Below, piece by piece: positions 1-13,270 of a DNA stretch of 64,000 nucleotides. A program made the position numbers and the translations under genes. The notes below the pieces were generated by a model, which was not told where the DNA came from, made no database searches, and worked only from the letters and a program-made list of their open reading frames with translations. Source of the stretch: Eonycteris spelaea (Eukaryota > Chordata > Mammalia > Chiroptera > Pteropodidae); NCBI GenBank assembly GCA_003508835.1, contig PUFA01000007.1, forward strand, positions 16,329,001 through 16,393,000, written 5' to 3'. Position 1 is the stretch's first letter; each line of letters opens with the position of its first letter.

Positions 1-740
1 CTCACACATCGCTAAGCGTACGTGGAAAACAGGATTAAAAAGAGGAGTAAAGATCATTGAAAGATATTTCACAAAAGATAAACAAATCACATGGTGGCAA
101 ATCATGTGAGTAATCAGAGAAAAGCAAATTAATATTAATGTTGGCTACCATTGAAAACCTGACTATACCAAGAATTAATAAGTGAACAATGGAAATTTTA
201 ATATTCTACAAGCAGACATGTAATATATTGGCATTATCTAATGAAGTTAAAGATACACATCCATACATCCCCAAGAAATTCACCTAAATATACCCAAGAA
301 TATACAAATTAAAATGTTCATAGGAACAACTTTCCTAATTGCAAAAAGCTAGAAACAGCCCTTTGCCCATTAACTATACATAGAATAACTATATCATGGA
401 AAACTATCCAGCAGTGCAGTATTTTCAGAATTATCAGTGAAAAAATAAAATAATATTGTCAGGATAATGTAGTCTATTTTTAATATATTTTCCATAAAAA
501 TACAGAGGATAATAGTGTATCATTTAAAATATATTATCAAATTAATTGATCATTATGCATAGCAGAAAATTAATTTTAACTACGAATGAGAAAAAGAATA
601 TTTCTAAAACACCAAATACATATGATAAAATGCATTATAAGTAATATATATGTAAATAACATTTTGTATAATTGACAAATATCTATTCATAAAGACTGCT
701 TATTCCAGTGGGAATTCTCAACCTTCAAGGATCACAGTAA
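1..740 (+). mobile_element. Old L1 fragment (ORF2 end and 3' UTR)
   Basis: The sequence follows the order of an L1 ORF2 C-terminal part in the sense direction: a region like 'acaaaagataaacaaat', then 'gcaaattaatattaatgttgg', then 'ttcataggaacaac' and 'gctagaaacagccctttgcc'. It then grades into AT-rich 3' UTR-like DNA. No frame is open. It probably continues left of the window, and the 3' edge is uncertain. Confidence 0.6.
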
Positions 741-2435
741 CTCTATAAATTTAATTCTAGCAATCAACCATTGTTTATCCTAATGTCACAATTAATTCAA
801 GCTACAGTAAAAGAGAATGAGACTGTTCTTATTTGAAAGTAACTGTTCTTTCCCTTTGTGGCCTCATCATATTATTTCATAGATGGAAGTTTAAACTTAA
901 GCTATGACTGAGCAGATTTACAAACATCCCCTTCCCTATTTCTCTCTAGATCTTAAAGGAGAGCATAGTGTAACATAGGTACAAGAAAATCAACAGTGTT
1001 GTTTATAAATAGAATTAAGAGGAAATTAGTAGTCATCTCTTGGTAGAAACTCAAGTTATTACAGCTCTTCCTACTGTGAATGCACACCATCCAGAAGAAT
1101 GCAAAGCCTTGTTAGGAGTCTAATAATAGTTGGTAGATGTGATTCAACTGAAAGTGTGAAAGGGAAGGAGAAATTCCTTGAATCACAATTCAGATCTCAT
1201 TATGTTTTGTTTTTAGAGAATATCTGAATCTCAAGAAGGGATATGGGGACAAGAATGAAAGGAGTGCATGTCCTCTAGAATTTGGGGCCATATCATCCAC
1301 TTAGTTTTAAAAAGATGGTATATAACAACCCGTTCACATTCTAACGTACAGTTTTGTTCAGTTTATGACATCTGAGATGTTAACTGTGGATTCTAGACTC
1401 ACTGGAATCAGATGAACGTTTCTTTCTCAGTCTAACATTTTTCTCATATACCTATATGTGTGTGTATGGGTATATGCTTACATATATGTTTGCATACTTG
1501 TACACATATTCATATATATCTAACAAATGAGAAAGAACAAAGTGACAGTCTTTTTAAATGATAAAATCATTTTCTGTGTCTTATAACTCATAAGTGTTTT
1601 CATATACTTTCAGGCTGACAAGATGAGGCCACAGCTTAACATTTAACAGGTTGTCTTATTGGTTAATGAAGTTTCACCAGGAAATCCTTCTATTTCATAG
1701 GCCAGGGCTTTCTGAAACCAATGCACTTAAAAAAAGTAAAAAAAAAAAAAAAATCTCTGTAAGCAAATGCTATTTATTATTAGTATGCTTAAGAGTATCA
1801 AGCACAAGAACACAGATCTGGATAAATCTCTAGCATACTATCAAGATAAGAATGTTCCTTAGAGAACTCACGTATATCCAGACGTACAGTGCCGTACCTC
1901 TTTTGATACTGAGGGTACATTAAGGCAAACAGCTTGCCATGCAGTTGGGCTGTTGCTGTGTGGTTGTTTTTCTATTTCTACTACACTACAGGCCATTAAC
2001 TCTTCAAAAAGACTTGCTTCTCATCATCAGTATCTGTCATTTACTAGCTTTCATCCTGGCATGTTCTTGGGATTTCTCTTTACAGCAGTGACTCCATATT
2101 TGCTAGACCCTTACTAAAACTATTGTCAGCTGTCAATCCTTTGAGTTGTTCTTAAATAAATAAGATATAGCCAACTATTCCTGCAGGTTTTTCGTTTTCC
2201 TTGTGGTGTCTTTGGCTGCTTAGTTATTTTAGTCACAGTAACTCACAAGAGTGTCTCAGAAATATTTGGAAATTTCCAAATTTAAGAGACGTAGGTTTTA
2301 ATCAGTGCTTTATTTATAATCAGTTTTTGTTCTTCTAAGGGTATATCATTAATGAAAATTGGATATTAAAAAATCCCTATTTTATGATCAAATTGATTTC
2401 ATACATTTACCTATTTTTAAAAAATCTTAAAAGTT
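740..2435. other. No gene seen; unassigned AT-rich DNA
   Basis: I see no conserved frame, RNA gene or nameable repeat, apart from an A-run at about 1738-1753 and a TA/TG-rich patch near 1450-1520. The 60-codon open frame at 1651-1833 includes the A-run and is not convincing. Confidence 0.5.
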
Positions 2436-2494
2436 CTTACAGAAACCGGCAAGAGTCTGGATTTGGCCAGCAGGCCATAGTATACAGACCCCTG
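2435..2494 (-). mobile_element. End fragment of an ancient hAT-type element
   Basis: The short stretch 'ctggatttggccagcaggcc' with 'cagacccctg' at its edge matches, on the reverse strand, the terminal part of a common non-autonomous mammalian hAT family whose other copy here is at 63192-63378. Only one end is present. Confidence 0.4.
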
Positions 2495-3330
2495 TTCTAG
2501 TCTCTCATAAAAAATATATTGTTTTTTGTTCCCTTGGTTTCCTTTCTTTTGAGATCATTGCTCTGTTAAAAGGTGCGGGCCTAGGGGAAAGGAATCAAAA
2601 CTAGGTTTTAGTCTTTCCCCCAAGACTTTTTCCCTAAGCAAAAGGATGCCTTCAATCTCCCATGGTAATAAGCCCAGTGAATAGTAGGCCATTTCGGGAT
2701 TTGAGGTCAAAATTGCAGGGAGAAATAAAATGTTTTGCTTGGCTTGTCCTGTTGTGCATATATCTCCCTTGGGGACTTCGCAGAGAAGGCTGTGTCTGTA
2801 ACGTGGCTGACAGAAGATAATGAAGATGAATTATCATGCCATCCTTCAAGGTAACATCATATTGTTTTATAATGCCACCAGTGCCAATAGTACTTCTATC
2901 TAAAAATGAATGAATTCAAAGCTAAATCTATAAACCATTTTCTTTCTCTGGTCCAAAAGGAATTTCCTCTATTGATGTAGCAATTTTACCTCCACAATTC
3001 AACTTTATAGAAATATTAAATATATGAATGAGTGCGTAATTTGTGTGCATACTTTTGTAAAGATAAATTTGGAAAATTATCAAATTAGTCTTAGAAGGAA
3101 AAGCATATATAAACAATGCTACGCTAATAGAAAAAAGATAATTAGGAAATCCATTTAGAGAATCAGGTAGTCCTATATGCACTGATATGAAAAGCTTTCA
3201 AATGTTTAAGGAAAGAAAGTGTTTCATAATTTATATGCATGTGTGCATATATATTTCAGTTTTGTATATCAACAAAATGTGAGTCTAGATATGTGAAAAA
3301 TTCATATGACTAGTAAATCATAGAAAAAGG
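2495..3330. other. No gene seen
   Basis: Mostly unassigned sequence. The minus-strand open frames at 2652-2849 and 2928-3182 have no protein features I recognise. Confidence 0.45.
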
Positions 3331-3470
3331 ACTGAAAGGATTTATACCAAACTGAAAGCATTGCTTACATTGGGAGGTGTGTGTGCAAGGAGCCGGGTGA
3401 CATTATGGCAGTCCAGAGATGGGATATCAAATGAAATTTTCATGTTTTACTCTCTATAAAATCTTATTAA
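3330..3470 (+). mobile_element. Probable L1 3' UTR fragment
   Basis: The run 'gaaaggatttataccaaact', 'cattgggaggtg' resembles the typical L1 3' UTR string for 'ggatatacaccaaactg...ggttacctctggggagg'. It is short and diverged. Confidence 0.4.
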
Positions 3471-4430
3471 TTAATTATAATAATTACATTATTTGGTAAT
3501 AAAAATTAAAGTGTATTTTTAATTTAAATTTCCAAATTTTAGCATATATCCTATATACTATTATGTTTTAGAGATGAAAAAATTGAGGGCATATTTCTCT
3601 AAGATATATTAAGAAGGATTAAATCATAGACAGCATCTACTCAACTATTCTTCTCTTGTGGAGTATTTTATGGTAACCGATGTGGAAGTGTATAATTTCT
3701 CATCACTGTCTTTATTTATTTATTTATTTTTTTGCTTTATATCATCCATCTTGAAATAGTTTTACTTTTATATTATTTACCTCCTTTTGTTTTCCTCTTT
3801 TAAAATATTTCATTCACTAAACTTCATAAACTTTGGCAATTCTCAAATATTTTACCATAGCTTTATTGTGCATACTCATTATTGTCATTCTAGATTCTAG
3901 TGATTTGTTATTGTGTAAAATGTGAATAGTTTTAAACAGACTCCTTCAAGTCTCCCTTCTTCCTCCTTTTTCTTAATTCTGAAGAGAACTTTCAAAGTTA
4001 ATTTTAATGATAATTTGACTTTCAAAATGAGACTTCTTAGATGCTTTGAGAATAAGAAATTTACTGTTTTAAAGCACTTAAAGTAAAAAAAGTAGAAAAA
4101 AAGTGGTGGTAAATCAGTATTGAATATTCATAGGAAATATCTCTTTGAGCTGGATGTGCATTATGGTAATTTTGTTTTATTTAAGAGAATGTTGCTTTAA
4201 ATTTTACTCATATTCATTAACATTTAGGTTTCAGTGAAGTGGGGCTAAAACTTACCTAGGCACAGGTATGATAGAAAACTTTATTAACAATGACGAATCA
4301 CAATCAGTTACCCCAGAGTAAAATAATTATCAAAAATGAGTACAATTAAGTTTGTGATTTCCCTAAAATTAAAATATTTTACTTTTGTACATGTTTGACT
4401 AATATTAATGCTGATTTTTCATGCATCATA
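3470..4430. other. No gene seen
   Basis: Very AT-rich DNA with a short TTTA tract at about 3710-3732. No RNA gene, open frame or named repeat was recognised. Confidence 0.5.
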
Positions 4431-4600
4431 AAATCTCACATCTTAACGTCTCAACCTAACAATTTTATGAAAAAGGCAAAGAATTTCAGTGGACACTGTG
4501 AGAGATGAGAAAATTTAGCCACAGAGAAATCTGACTTAGGCAACTGTTAAAAAATAGAAATGAGGCCTCAAATTAAGTCTCTATACTTCCACATTCTGTG
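4430..4600 (-). repeat. MIR fragment
   Basis: The antisense MIR core order is visible: 'gatgagaaaatttagccaca', 'gagaaatctgacttaggcaa', then a diverged tail. It is an ancient tRNA-derived SINE. Confidence 0.5.
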
Positions 4601-4668
4601 TAATAAAGAATTAATTGATTATATTTCTCAATTCCTAATGAATAAGTTGTTATTTGAAACACTGGTGT

Positions 4669-5199
4669 GTTAGGGTTCTTCAGAGAAACAGAACCAATAG
4701 GATGTATGCTTATTTCTATGTATAGAGAAATGTATTATAAGGAATTGGCTCATGTTATAATGGAGGCTGAGAAGTCCCAGGATGTGCACTTGGCAAGATG
4801 GAGATTCAGGAGAACTGTTGGTAGGGTTCCAGTTCAGTCCAGAGTCATGAAAACCAGGGCAGCCAATGAAGCTAAGCTCCAATGTGAAAGCCCATAGGTT
4901 CAGACCCAAGAAAAGCTAATGCTTTAGTCTGGGTCCAAAAGCCAGAAAAGACCAGTTTCCCAATTCCTGAAGGTAGGCAGAAGGAGCTCCTCTTTCTAGG
5001 TCTTTTATTCTATTTAGGTCTTCAACTGATTGAATGAGGCTGAACCCACATTAGGGAGGACAATGCTTTATTCAGTCTACTAATTTAAATGTGACTGTCA
5101 TTCAAAAATACCCTTAAAGAAACACTCAGCATAATTTTTGCTGAAATATCTAAGCACCCCATGAGCCAGTCAAGTTGACACATTAAATTTATGATCACA
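4669..5199 (-). mobile_element. Solo LTR of an ERVL/MaLR-like retrovirus
   Basis: Read on the minus strand the element opens with TGTGATCATAAATTTA and a CAACTTGACTGG-like block. It ends in a CCTATTGGTTCTGTTTCTCT-like block and CCCTAACA, the ends of a widespread mammalian LTR family. It is about 530 bp, so near full LTR length. The flanking frames of 76 and 79 codons (4667-4897 plus, 4670-4909 minus) lie inside it and are not genes. I do not fix the family name. Confidence 0.75.
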
Positions 5200-7090
5200 G
5201 TTGGTTTAAACTCATGAAATTATTTGATTATTCCCTCTCATCAGTTACAGATAGTAGAATTCAAAATGCATTCTAACAAATATTTGTAGAAATATTTGTA
5301 GAATTCTCTTTTTTTCATAAAGTTAAATATGCCATATTTGGTGATGTATATATTCACAGCCATTGAATTAAAAATGTTTTAATTGTTAAGTGAAATTAAC
5401 TAAATATTTAAATAACATTTGTAGGAAGAGCAGGTGACCTTCTAGGTCTGAGTATATATACTTAAAAGTTAAGTACTTTCCCTAGTTATTAAATTGATCT
5501 ATACAATTAGTATAATTATAATTTCAATAGGAACTGAAATTCTAGTCAGGGAGATCAAAAAGTATAAAGCAATAAATACACAGGGCAATTCAGGCTGTGA
5601 TTAGATTGTGATATGAATAAAACAAATAGGGTGTTAATACGGAGACTTCCTTTTGGAGGAAAATGTCTAGTAGAAACAGGAAAGAAAAGAAACATACAGC
5701 TTAAATATAATTGAGAAAGTGGATGCCCAAACTGAATGACAAATAAAAGATAATATTAAAAGAACAGAAGTATATATGTGTATCTCCTGGGATTTAGGAT
5801 TTGCTCAAGAGGGTAGGTGATGGAGCTACTCTTTAAATAACTGAGAAAAGAGCATGAGAGAAGCTTTGGGGCAGTGAACATAAATTAAGAGGTTTTTTTT
5901 TTAATTAAGATGATTTGATATGAAATTGAAATTTTGAGTAAGAGATACACAAGACTGAAACAAAAGGGAGAGTTTGAGGCTAAATTTGTAAGTGTGGAGG
6001 TCATATTTAAATAAATGTCATTTAAAAGTATTTTGGGATAGGTCAACTGTAAAGTATAGCTAAGTCTATATGTGGACATAGATTTACAAGCCGTTATACA
6101 AAACAATTGTATGTAAGTCTGGTTTCAGTAAGGAAATTCTGTGGATGCACTTCTAGATTCTCTTCATCCTTCGATCATTTCCCTTCAAGGAAATGTGAAA
6201 TAATACATCTGCATTTTGAATTTGGAAAGACTGAACAAGTTAATCTCAACTTTGATACCTCCATACTCTTGGGAATGTGACTATTAACAGAGAAGATAAT
6301 TTTTTTCTCTGCTTCTCCATTCCATAATTCTTATCTGGACAACAGCCTCCTCCTCACTTGACAAGTTTGCCAAATTCTGTAGATTAATATTGGCAAGTTA
6401 ATTTAGTTAACAAACCTAAAGTTATGCCTGCCAAATTGGACTGTCTATCAGCAATCATCATTATATGTTGGCCTCTACATTTACTTTCTGTTGTCTTTTG
6501 CTTACTTTTTCAGCTCCACTTAAAGAAAAAGTGGGCTGTTTGTTGAAAGAAGTCTTAGAATGTTCCTGTATAGTAATTAATTCTAAACAGTTTATGATTA
6601 AGTGGGAGAGATGAAGCATGAATACATGAGAAGAAAAAAAGACATGTCCAAGATTTCTTGCGAAGTTCGTAGAGGTTTTTTTGATAAGAAAATGAGTCAC
6701 GTAATAAGTGCTAGAAAAGTCTCAACTAGGTAAAAACCACAATTGACTGGATTAATTAAGACTGGGAAAAGAAAATTAAAAGAACATGAAAGAATGAGAA
6801 GTATCAGCATTGACAAAACAGAGTGAGAGAAATTATGTAAAGATACTCAGGAAATGCAAAGTCAGTATTTTGGCCTTTGTGATTTTGACCTTGGTTATTT
6901 TCTCCATCCATTTCTTCATCTTACCACTGAAGGTAACAAAAGATGCTAATCTCGTTCTTCTATTTATTCAATTATCTAGAAACATTGAAAGAAGAATCAA
7001 ACAAAATATATTAGACTTATAATGATCTGGTCTCTAATAGCCTTTTCAGGTCTTTTCCCTCGTATTCTTCTTTTCATTATTTTATTTGTT
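5200..7090. other. No gene seen; weak repeat traces
   Basis: AT-rich sequence. A weak L2-like or other old-repeat trace lies around 5750-5880 ('agcatgagagaagctttggg'). The open frames at 5885-6106, 6461-6700 and 6810-7022 carry no recognised motif. Confidence 0.45.
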
Positions 7091-7094
7091 CATT

Positions 7095-7265
7095 TCCTTC
7101 CTTCTTCATTAGTGAGTCAGCCAGTTCATTCATTTAATAGTTATTAAACATCTGCTATCATTTAGGCTCTGGTGACACCATAGTGAACAAGACAGATGCA
7201 GGCTGTGCCCTTGTGAAGTTACAATCAATCAGAAAAGATAAACATAAATTATTTTAAAAAAATAA
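7095..7265 (-). repeat. L2 fragment
   Basis: Antisense L2 3'-end pattern: 'cattcatttaatagttatta', 'ggctctggtgacaccatagt', 'gaacaagacagatgcaggct'. These correspond to the L2 'attgagcgcctactatg... ggatac...gaacaa' string. Confidence 0.6.
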
Positions 7266-8040
7266 TGGCTATGTTATCTAGATATTATGAAATGAGGAGA
7301 TAGGTTTACAATATAGATTTCTCAGCATTGTTAATTTTTCATTTGTAAAAATATTATGGTCATTTATAAAATGTATGAAACACTTTCCTAAGTATAATTG
7401 GTGATAACATCAGATAAAGGAGAAATTATTTAAAAGTAAGGATGGGAAAGAAATTGAACGTCAAGTTTCTGGATAAGAGATTTATACACAAAGACTACTT
7501 TAGTTCTGGACACTAGTTTGCGATATTACTAGTAGTCATATTGAGATTTCTAGATGAAGAGAAGATAAATGTGTTATCTGTATGGGTTAATGCCCCTATT
7601 TTCACAAGAACATATACTAGCATTGTGTACCTTAAGAAAAAAAGAAAAGACATCACGGTTATTCAAAAATACCAAATAGCAGGGTGAGCATATTTTCCTT
7701 TTATCTTTTCAGCCATTTCCAAAACAAGGTTATAAAGAGTCATATTGTTGCTGTGAACTTTGTGACATGGTATTGAAATGGAGGAATCTTCCAGAACAGA
7801 ATCCTGGGGAGTGCTACTTCTTAAGACTTATTTGTATTTGTTAAAAAGGATAGAATGTTGAATTCAAGTGAAGAATAAAGGCCCCCAGCTATGAGTTATT
7901 GTGGGAATACTGCCCAATTAGCAAACATCTCTCTCAGATCCCGTCAAAAAAGGAAGCTCTTCTCTCAAAAAGTTATTTGAGAGAAGAAACTGCTTTTATA
8001 TTGAGAAATGTATAGGAGACCCTGAATAGAATAACTTAAT
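7265..8040. other. No gene seen
   Basis: Unassigned AT-rich DNA with no convincing frame, RNA gene or repeat that I can name. Confidence 0.45.
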
Positions 8041-8055
8041 TTGTCTATATACCTA

Positions 8056-8128
8056 GTTCTTTCTTTCTTCCTTTCTTTTTTTTTTATTCCTTTACCCTTC
8101 CTCTCTTCCATTAGGCCGTGGCACACAG

Positions 8129-8163
<35 letters not shown>

Positions 8164-8168
8164 ACACA
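8056..8168. repeat. Pyrimidine tract and (AC)n microsatellite
   Basis: A TTTC/TTCC-rich stretch at 8056-8090 is followed by about 16 AC units at 8131-8162. The minus-strand frame with a run of Val-Cys here (7965-8165) is a microsatellite artefact. Confidence 0.95.
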
Positions 8169-8199
8169 CGGAAGTGATTTATTGATTTATCCTTATGTA

Positions 8200-8820
8200 T
8201 TTATTTTGCACTGTTATTGAAAAATAGAAAAAGAGTTTTATATTTTCCTTTCTCATCACTCACTCTCATTTCTCACCAACCTCGCCCAACCAGAAAGCAA
8301 GAAAGCCAGACTCTGTTTTGGACAATTAACATGCTTAGATTCAGAACCAAACCATTTAAAACATGCAGTTGTTGTTATCTGCTAGAGTGCAGACTAAAGT
8401 TCTCACCATATGGAGTTTCCCATGAAATAGAAGAAATTGTGTCATGGGTGATGTTAGCAACCGACAATACACTATGACCCATTTCCATAGAGCACCCACA
8501 GAGGCTCCAGACCTCTAATGTAGAGATATAGGGATACCACAGATCTAAAGAGGAGGCTTGTCCTTGGAGCCACAGGAAAGAAGCCCCAGCCAATATTGAA
8601 TACAGGGCTACAGAATGCTAACTTTGGATGCTTGATTGGTCTAAAGAGTATCCAGTTGGGAACATTCTTATTTTTGCTCAGGCAAAATGAAAGTCCTCCA
8701 TATGTTTGTGGCACTGTAGTTAAGTGTAAGGGCTACACATAGCATGAATAAGATTGAATTTCTCAGAATCCTGTACAGCAAGTGTTTAGAGTCACTTTTC
8801 ACTTGATTCACAGCACTTAA
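8200..8820 (-). mobile_element. Possible ERV LTR or internal fragment
   Basis: On the minus strand the sequence has moderate GC and LTR-like phrasing, such as 'ccaatcaagcatccaaag' and then 'gctggggcttctttcctgtg', but no terminal motifs could be fixed. Three overlapping frames (8217-8477 plus, 8375-8593 and 8472-8714 minus) show no known protein domain. Assignment is tentative. Confidence 0.3.
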
Positions 8821-9920
8821 GGGATATGACTGGTTTTATAACCAGAGTTGTGGAGTACATCTTTTTTTCCCCAGTGCATTAAAATTTCCCATGGTGCTAT
8901 ACAATCCATTGAGTTTCACGAATAGGTCATTGTCAGGCTGTGGAAATTTTGAGTTCCAGAATAAGACGTTCTCCCTAATGAATAGAACTTGATAAATAGA
9001 ATCAACAAAATAAAATAAGCTAAGAAATGAAATTAAGTTCAATCTAGTCATTTATATTCAATATATATTTAATTATAAATGAACAAGAAATGTCTACAAG
9101 TGTGATTTATCTTTAGATGAATTTATAAGAAAAGAGAAATCAAAAGTCAAAATGATATTTAATTGAATGGTCTTGTAGACGAAATAACTTGGAAATTTAT
9201 ACTACTAAAATTTAGGTGAGATAATTGAGTAATATTTACATTTCAATTACTTCAGTGGCTCAAGAAATAAAGACTATTAATCAGACTGGGTGAAGTTTTT
9301 ACTTGAGTTAAAATCCATACCCCCACCTTGTAGTCATGTTTACAATTCTTTCCGTATCTCTTAAGTATTAGAATAAAACTCTTTGAGATATGCAACACTT
9401 TATTGAGGTTACCATTTGAACTCTTGAGTTTGTTTTAATCCTTTACACGCAAAATTTGTAAAAGACATTTATTTTAGAAAATGTATTTATGCATTTATTC
9501 AAAAATGTTTAATATAGAAATTTTTATTTGTTTAAAAGTTGCAAGAATTTGGATATACTCACTCAAGCTATAAAATGAACTCAATAGGCTTATGAAAATT
9601 AATCTAAAATTTAAGACCTTGTTAGCTTTATGTATGTTCATTCCACCTCCATAAATATGGCATTAATCTCTTAAGGGTAAGAAAACAGTCTTAGTTTTTG
9701 CCTCAAAAGCCCATTTGTTCTAAATATTAACTCTGGGATATTTAATTCCCACAAGGCAAAATGTTGCTCCTTTCAGAATGTCAAGCCAGAACAAATTGAT
9801 CTTATCCTTAGGGCCTGTACTTACATGGTCCAATCCTAAACTGGTTTTAGCTACTGTACAATTATCAACAGTATGACTTCCAAATCAGAGGGGCATATAT
9901 TACACAAGGGGTTCACTACT
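8820..9920. other. No gene seen
   Basis: AT-rich DNA. The minus-strand frame 8836-9051 (71 codons) has no recognised features. Confidence 0.45.
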
Positions 9921-9921
9921 C

Positions 9922-10064
9922 TAATGGTTCTCAAAGTGTGATGTCCAAACCAGCAGCAACAGTATTACTTGCTGACATGTTAGAAATACAAATTTTGTAA
10001 CCTCACTCTGGACTATAGAATCAGAAGGTGATGCTGACTCATATTTGTGTTTAATAACCACTGC
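9922..10064 (+). mobile_element. hAT-Charlie MITE fragment
   Basis: The start 'taatggttctcaaagtgtga' followed by 'ccaaaccagcagcaacag', 'gttagaaatacaaatttt' and 'agaatcagaaggtgatgctg' follows the consensus of a small hAT-Charlie family with TGGTTCTCAA termini (MER3/MER5/MER20 group). The 3' part is truncated. Confidence 0.7.
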
Positions 10065-10950
10065 TTTATTCCATTTAGCAAATCAGCACTGCAGCCTTAC
10101 CCATCATTAACAAATATGCTTCCAGGTTTTTTCTTCATTTTTAAAATATCTCTTTAAAGCATTCATTGCATTTCATTAACGGATGATGTGATTTTTCTCA
10201 GGATTTGTAGAAATAAAATGTAGTTTCTCCACTCCTCCCCACCCCCCCTCAAAAATCTTTGACTCCATGTTCTCTTGCTCTCTATAAAGACAATGTGGTT
10301 TCATCAAATATATGCACATAAAATTCTCACGGACGAAAACCTGTCTAGAGACATTTTTATTCTGCTTAGTTAATAGCCAGAATGTCAGCATCTTTTGAGA
10401 CTTATATGCCAAAAGATCTGGCAAGGCAACCAATTCATTTTCCTGAGTGTTTTCATTTGATATACTTAAAAAGCAACACAGGTAAATAATAGAAGTGCCT
10501 ATGTGAGCACATTTCCTTTGCAGCTGATTTAATGTTTAGTTCACTTCTAGGGAAGAATGATGACAAATATGAGGCTCTAATTGAATAGACACACAGCTGC
10601 TTTTAATATTGTACAGTTAAGATCCTGTCCACAGAATGTGATTAGAGTATTCTCTTTTTTTTTTTTCTGAGAAAAAATGAAATATACAGAAAACAACAAT
10701 TGTATATGAGACATAGTGTGTTATGGTTGAGAAACTGAACTACTTGACATTATATTGTATATTGTGTGAAAAGAATGTGTTTTATGATGGCAGAGATTTT
10801 GCCTAGACATGTGTTTTGCTTTTAGAATTTCATGAGAATTTTAAAAATAAATAAACACACAAACAGAACCAGAGATGAGTGTAAATCTTAGTATTTCTTT
10901 TGAGAGTCTCAGTTTTTTCATCTGTAGAGAAAGGTAAAGACAAGTAGGAA
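10065..10950. other. No gene seen; possible MIR trace at the right edge
   Basis: Unassigned sequence with a T-run near 10656-10667. Positions 10895-10945 ('gtctcagttttttcatctgt') resemble the MIR string for 'tcagtttcctcatctgtaaa', but the match is short. Confidence 0.4.
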
Positions 10951-10959
10951 ACTGGTGAA

Positions 10960-11395
10960 CAAATGGACAATGGCCAGACCACATGTAAAAGAGAACTCTG
11001 ACCCACAATCTGCAGCAATAGTTAGGAAGCCAAACCATAATCTGTACAGCAAATGACTCCAAACTGTCAAGAGTTAATGAACTACCAGCTTCCCTAATTT
11101 TTGCCTCCTCTTCCAACTAAGTGCCAACCAAAGAAAGCCAAATATGCAACTCTAACCAATCTCATAAAAGGTCTTGCTTCTAGTTAGTCCACTCCCAACT
11201 TCTCCACGGCAACAACTTCCAATCAGGGCATACCAAAAGCCTTCTTTTTTTCCCCACTCTAAAACTGTTTAACTTCCTTGTCTGTCTCTGAGTCTCTATA
11301 AAATACAAGTGACAGTGGCTGACTTCCTTGATGTAGCAAGCTTTGATTAAACAGTGTTTGCTTATTTTAACTTAGGTAATCTTAATTTGTTTTCA
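10960..11395 (+). mobile_element. Probable ERV LTR
   Basis: The 3' portion has LTR layout: a C-rich upstream part, 'gtctctgagtctctataaaa' (TATA-like), then 'gcaagctttgattaaacagt' followed by 'gtttgcttattttaac', a typical polyadenylation/R-U5 phrase of mammalian LTRs. The minus-strand frames at 10830-11116 overlap it by chance. The 5' edge is uncertain. Confidence 0.55.
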
Positions 11396-11399
11396 CACA

Positions 11400-13170
11400 A
11401 GCATTTCCACAATACTTAAAATGCTCTCAGCACTACATTTCTATGAAGATTCTAGAGACTATGACCTCCAGGAAAGAATTTGCATCAATTTAAATGACAT
11501 TTTTAAGCTCCAGGTGTGATAAAAACCTGAAAACTCATAATGAAGATGCTATGAAAAAACGTTAAAAGAAGAGTAAGATTTTAATTGAAGATGTAAAGGA
11601 GTTGCCCATTGAATTAAAAATTACAAATTTCAAGTAAGCTTTCCTAACGGGATATTACCATATTGTCCATATTGTTTTCAAATGGTCATTTGTACTGCAG
11701 AGAACCAACCAAAGATTTCTAAATTCACCATTATTCGTTTCAGACAGGAAGGCTTCAAAGAACACTGCTGAAGCTGAAGATTCTACTGAATAGATCCATT
11801 TTCCCCAGAGGTACACTAAAAAAGTGAGATGAATATGTGGTCTTTACCAGTGAGATTCTGTAGGTAGAATGGCAGGAAGATGAAGTGGGGATGTCCACCC
11901 TGTACAAGAAGTAAAGAGGTGGTTATTTGTAGAGTACTTAAAAACAATAAAACTGAGCATTAAAAGTTGCTCTGATTTTGATTATTTCCATGTACTGGTA
12001 ATCTAATGTCACTGTTTTTTAAAAAAAAGAAAAGAGAAACACTGGAAGAAGCGTAAGGGAGTCCATACTTTTGTTGGTCTGAGTTCAAAACAATTGCTGT
12101 GGTTATAGTTGGGGTTCAGTTGCAGAAATACATATCAAAGTTAAATATTAAAACACTTTTATTAAATTTAATTCCCCATAAAAGTTACTGCAAATACCTC
12201 ATAGTTATACAAGTGGCCCCTTGAGACACACAAGTTCAGCCAGACTTACTTCTTTTTAAGAAAAAGATTGTAATTGTCAAGTCCTTCAGCCTCAATTTGA
12301 GTATAGCAAATATCTAACACCACGACTCTACATATCTCTGCATTTAAAGAGAAAAATTGGAATAAATAATGATAATACAATGAGTCTGAAGATGAAACAT
12401 TAGAATTTGATTTGCTTCAATACTGTCATTCTATGTTACGCCTTAGTGTTTTCATTTGTGTGAAAATTTTAATCATTCCAGTGAAGTGTGAACAGTGATG
12501 TGAAATATTTCTAAGTATCTAGGACTTTGTATACAGAATTCCAATTTAAATTTAGATAAACAGTGATTTTTTTTAGTATAAATACGTCCCTTCTAATATT
12601 TGGGACATACTTATAATAAAAAGAAAATATGTTATTGGTCAGTAATTAAAATTCACTAGGTGTCCTGTATTTTTAGTTGCTGAATCTGCAACATTGGCAG
12701 AATTTTTGTTCATAAATGACATAGCTTACTGAATTTTAAAATCTTTAAATAGGAATAAAGTGGAAGTACTGTTTAAAATTTTGTTTTAAAACTAAGGAAT
12801 CAATTAAGAGATTTAAATGTTACATTGATGTTGTACTGGTTTCAAATTTTAATTATTAAAGTCATTTTAGTTTATTAAAATACAGTCATTACTGGACAAT
12901 TATTTTATAAAATATAAGACTACTATCAAAAATAATTATGCTTATTTTTTCTAAAAAGAGGGACCCAAGGGAGACTATTTTTACTTTTGAATGAGGAAAA
13001 GGAAAAAATTTTGAAAGGAAAATGTCTTTGCATTCTCCAGCTCTCTAACTAGATTACCTCTTCCTTTAAGCCTTTCCTGTCATTCCTTAGAAAATTAATC
13101 ATCCATCCTCTCTGCTCTCCTTGTATATCTCTGTTGTTGGCATTATACAATGCATAGTTGTTTGTTTGTA
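11400..13170. other. No gene seen
   Basis: AT-rich unassigned DNA without notable frames. Confidence 0.45.
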
Positions 13171-13174
13171 TCTC

Positions 13175-13270
13175 TGCTGGGCAAGAAGATTGACAGTACC
13201 TTGAGGTAAAGAATGGAGATGCGTATCTGTATATGCCTAGACCAGATGTGTTTACAACTAATAATTTTAA
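13175..13270 (+). repeat. L2-like fragment
   Basis: The string 'gcaagaagattgacagtacc' with 'ttgaggtaaagaatggagat' and 'tatatgcctagac' is a diverged match to the L2 3' end ('actgtaagctccttgagggcaggga...cctagcac'). Confidence 0.4.

Noticed and set aside
2640..2860. Possible exon ending at a GTAACA donor
   Set aside because: The supporting frame is short, no acceptor or homologous protein was recognised, and chance donors are frequent.
4667..4909. Overlapping 76- and 79-codon genes on opposite strands
   Set aside because: Both lie inside an LTR recognised from its ends and core.
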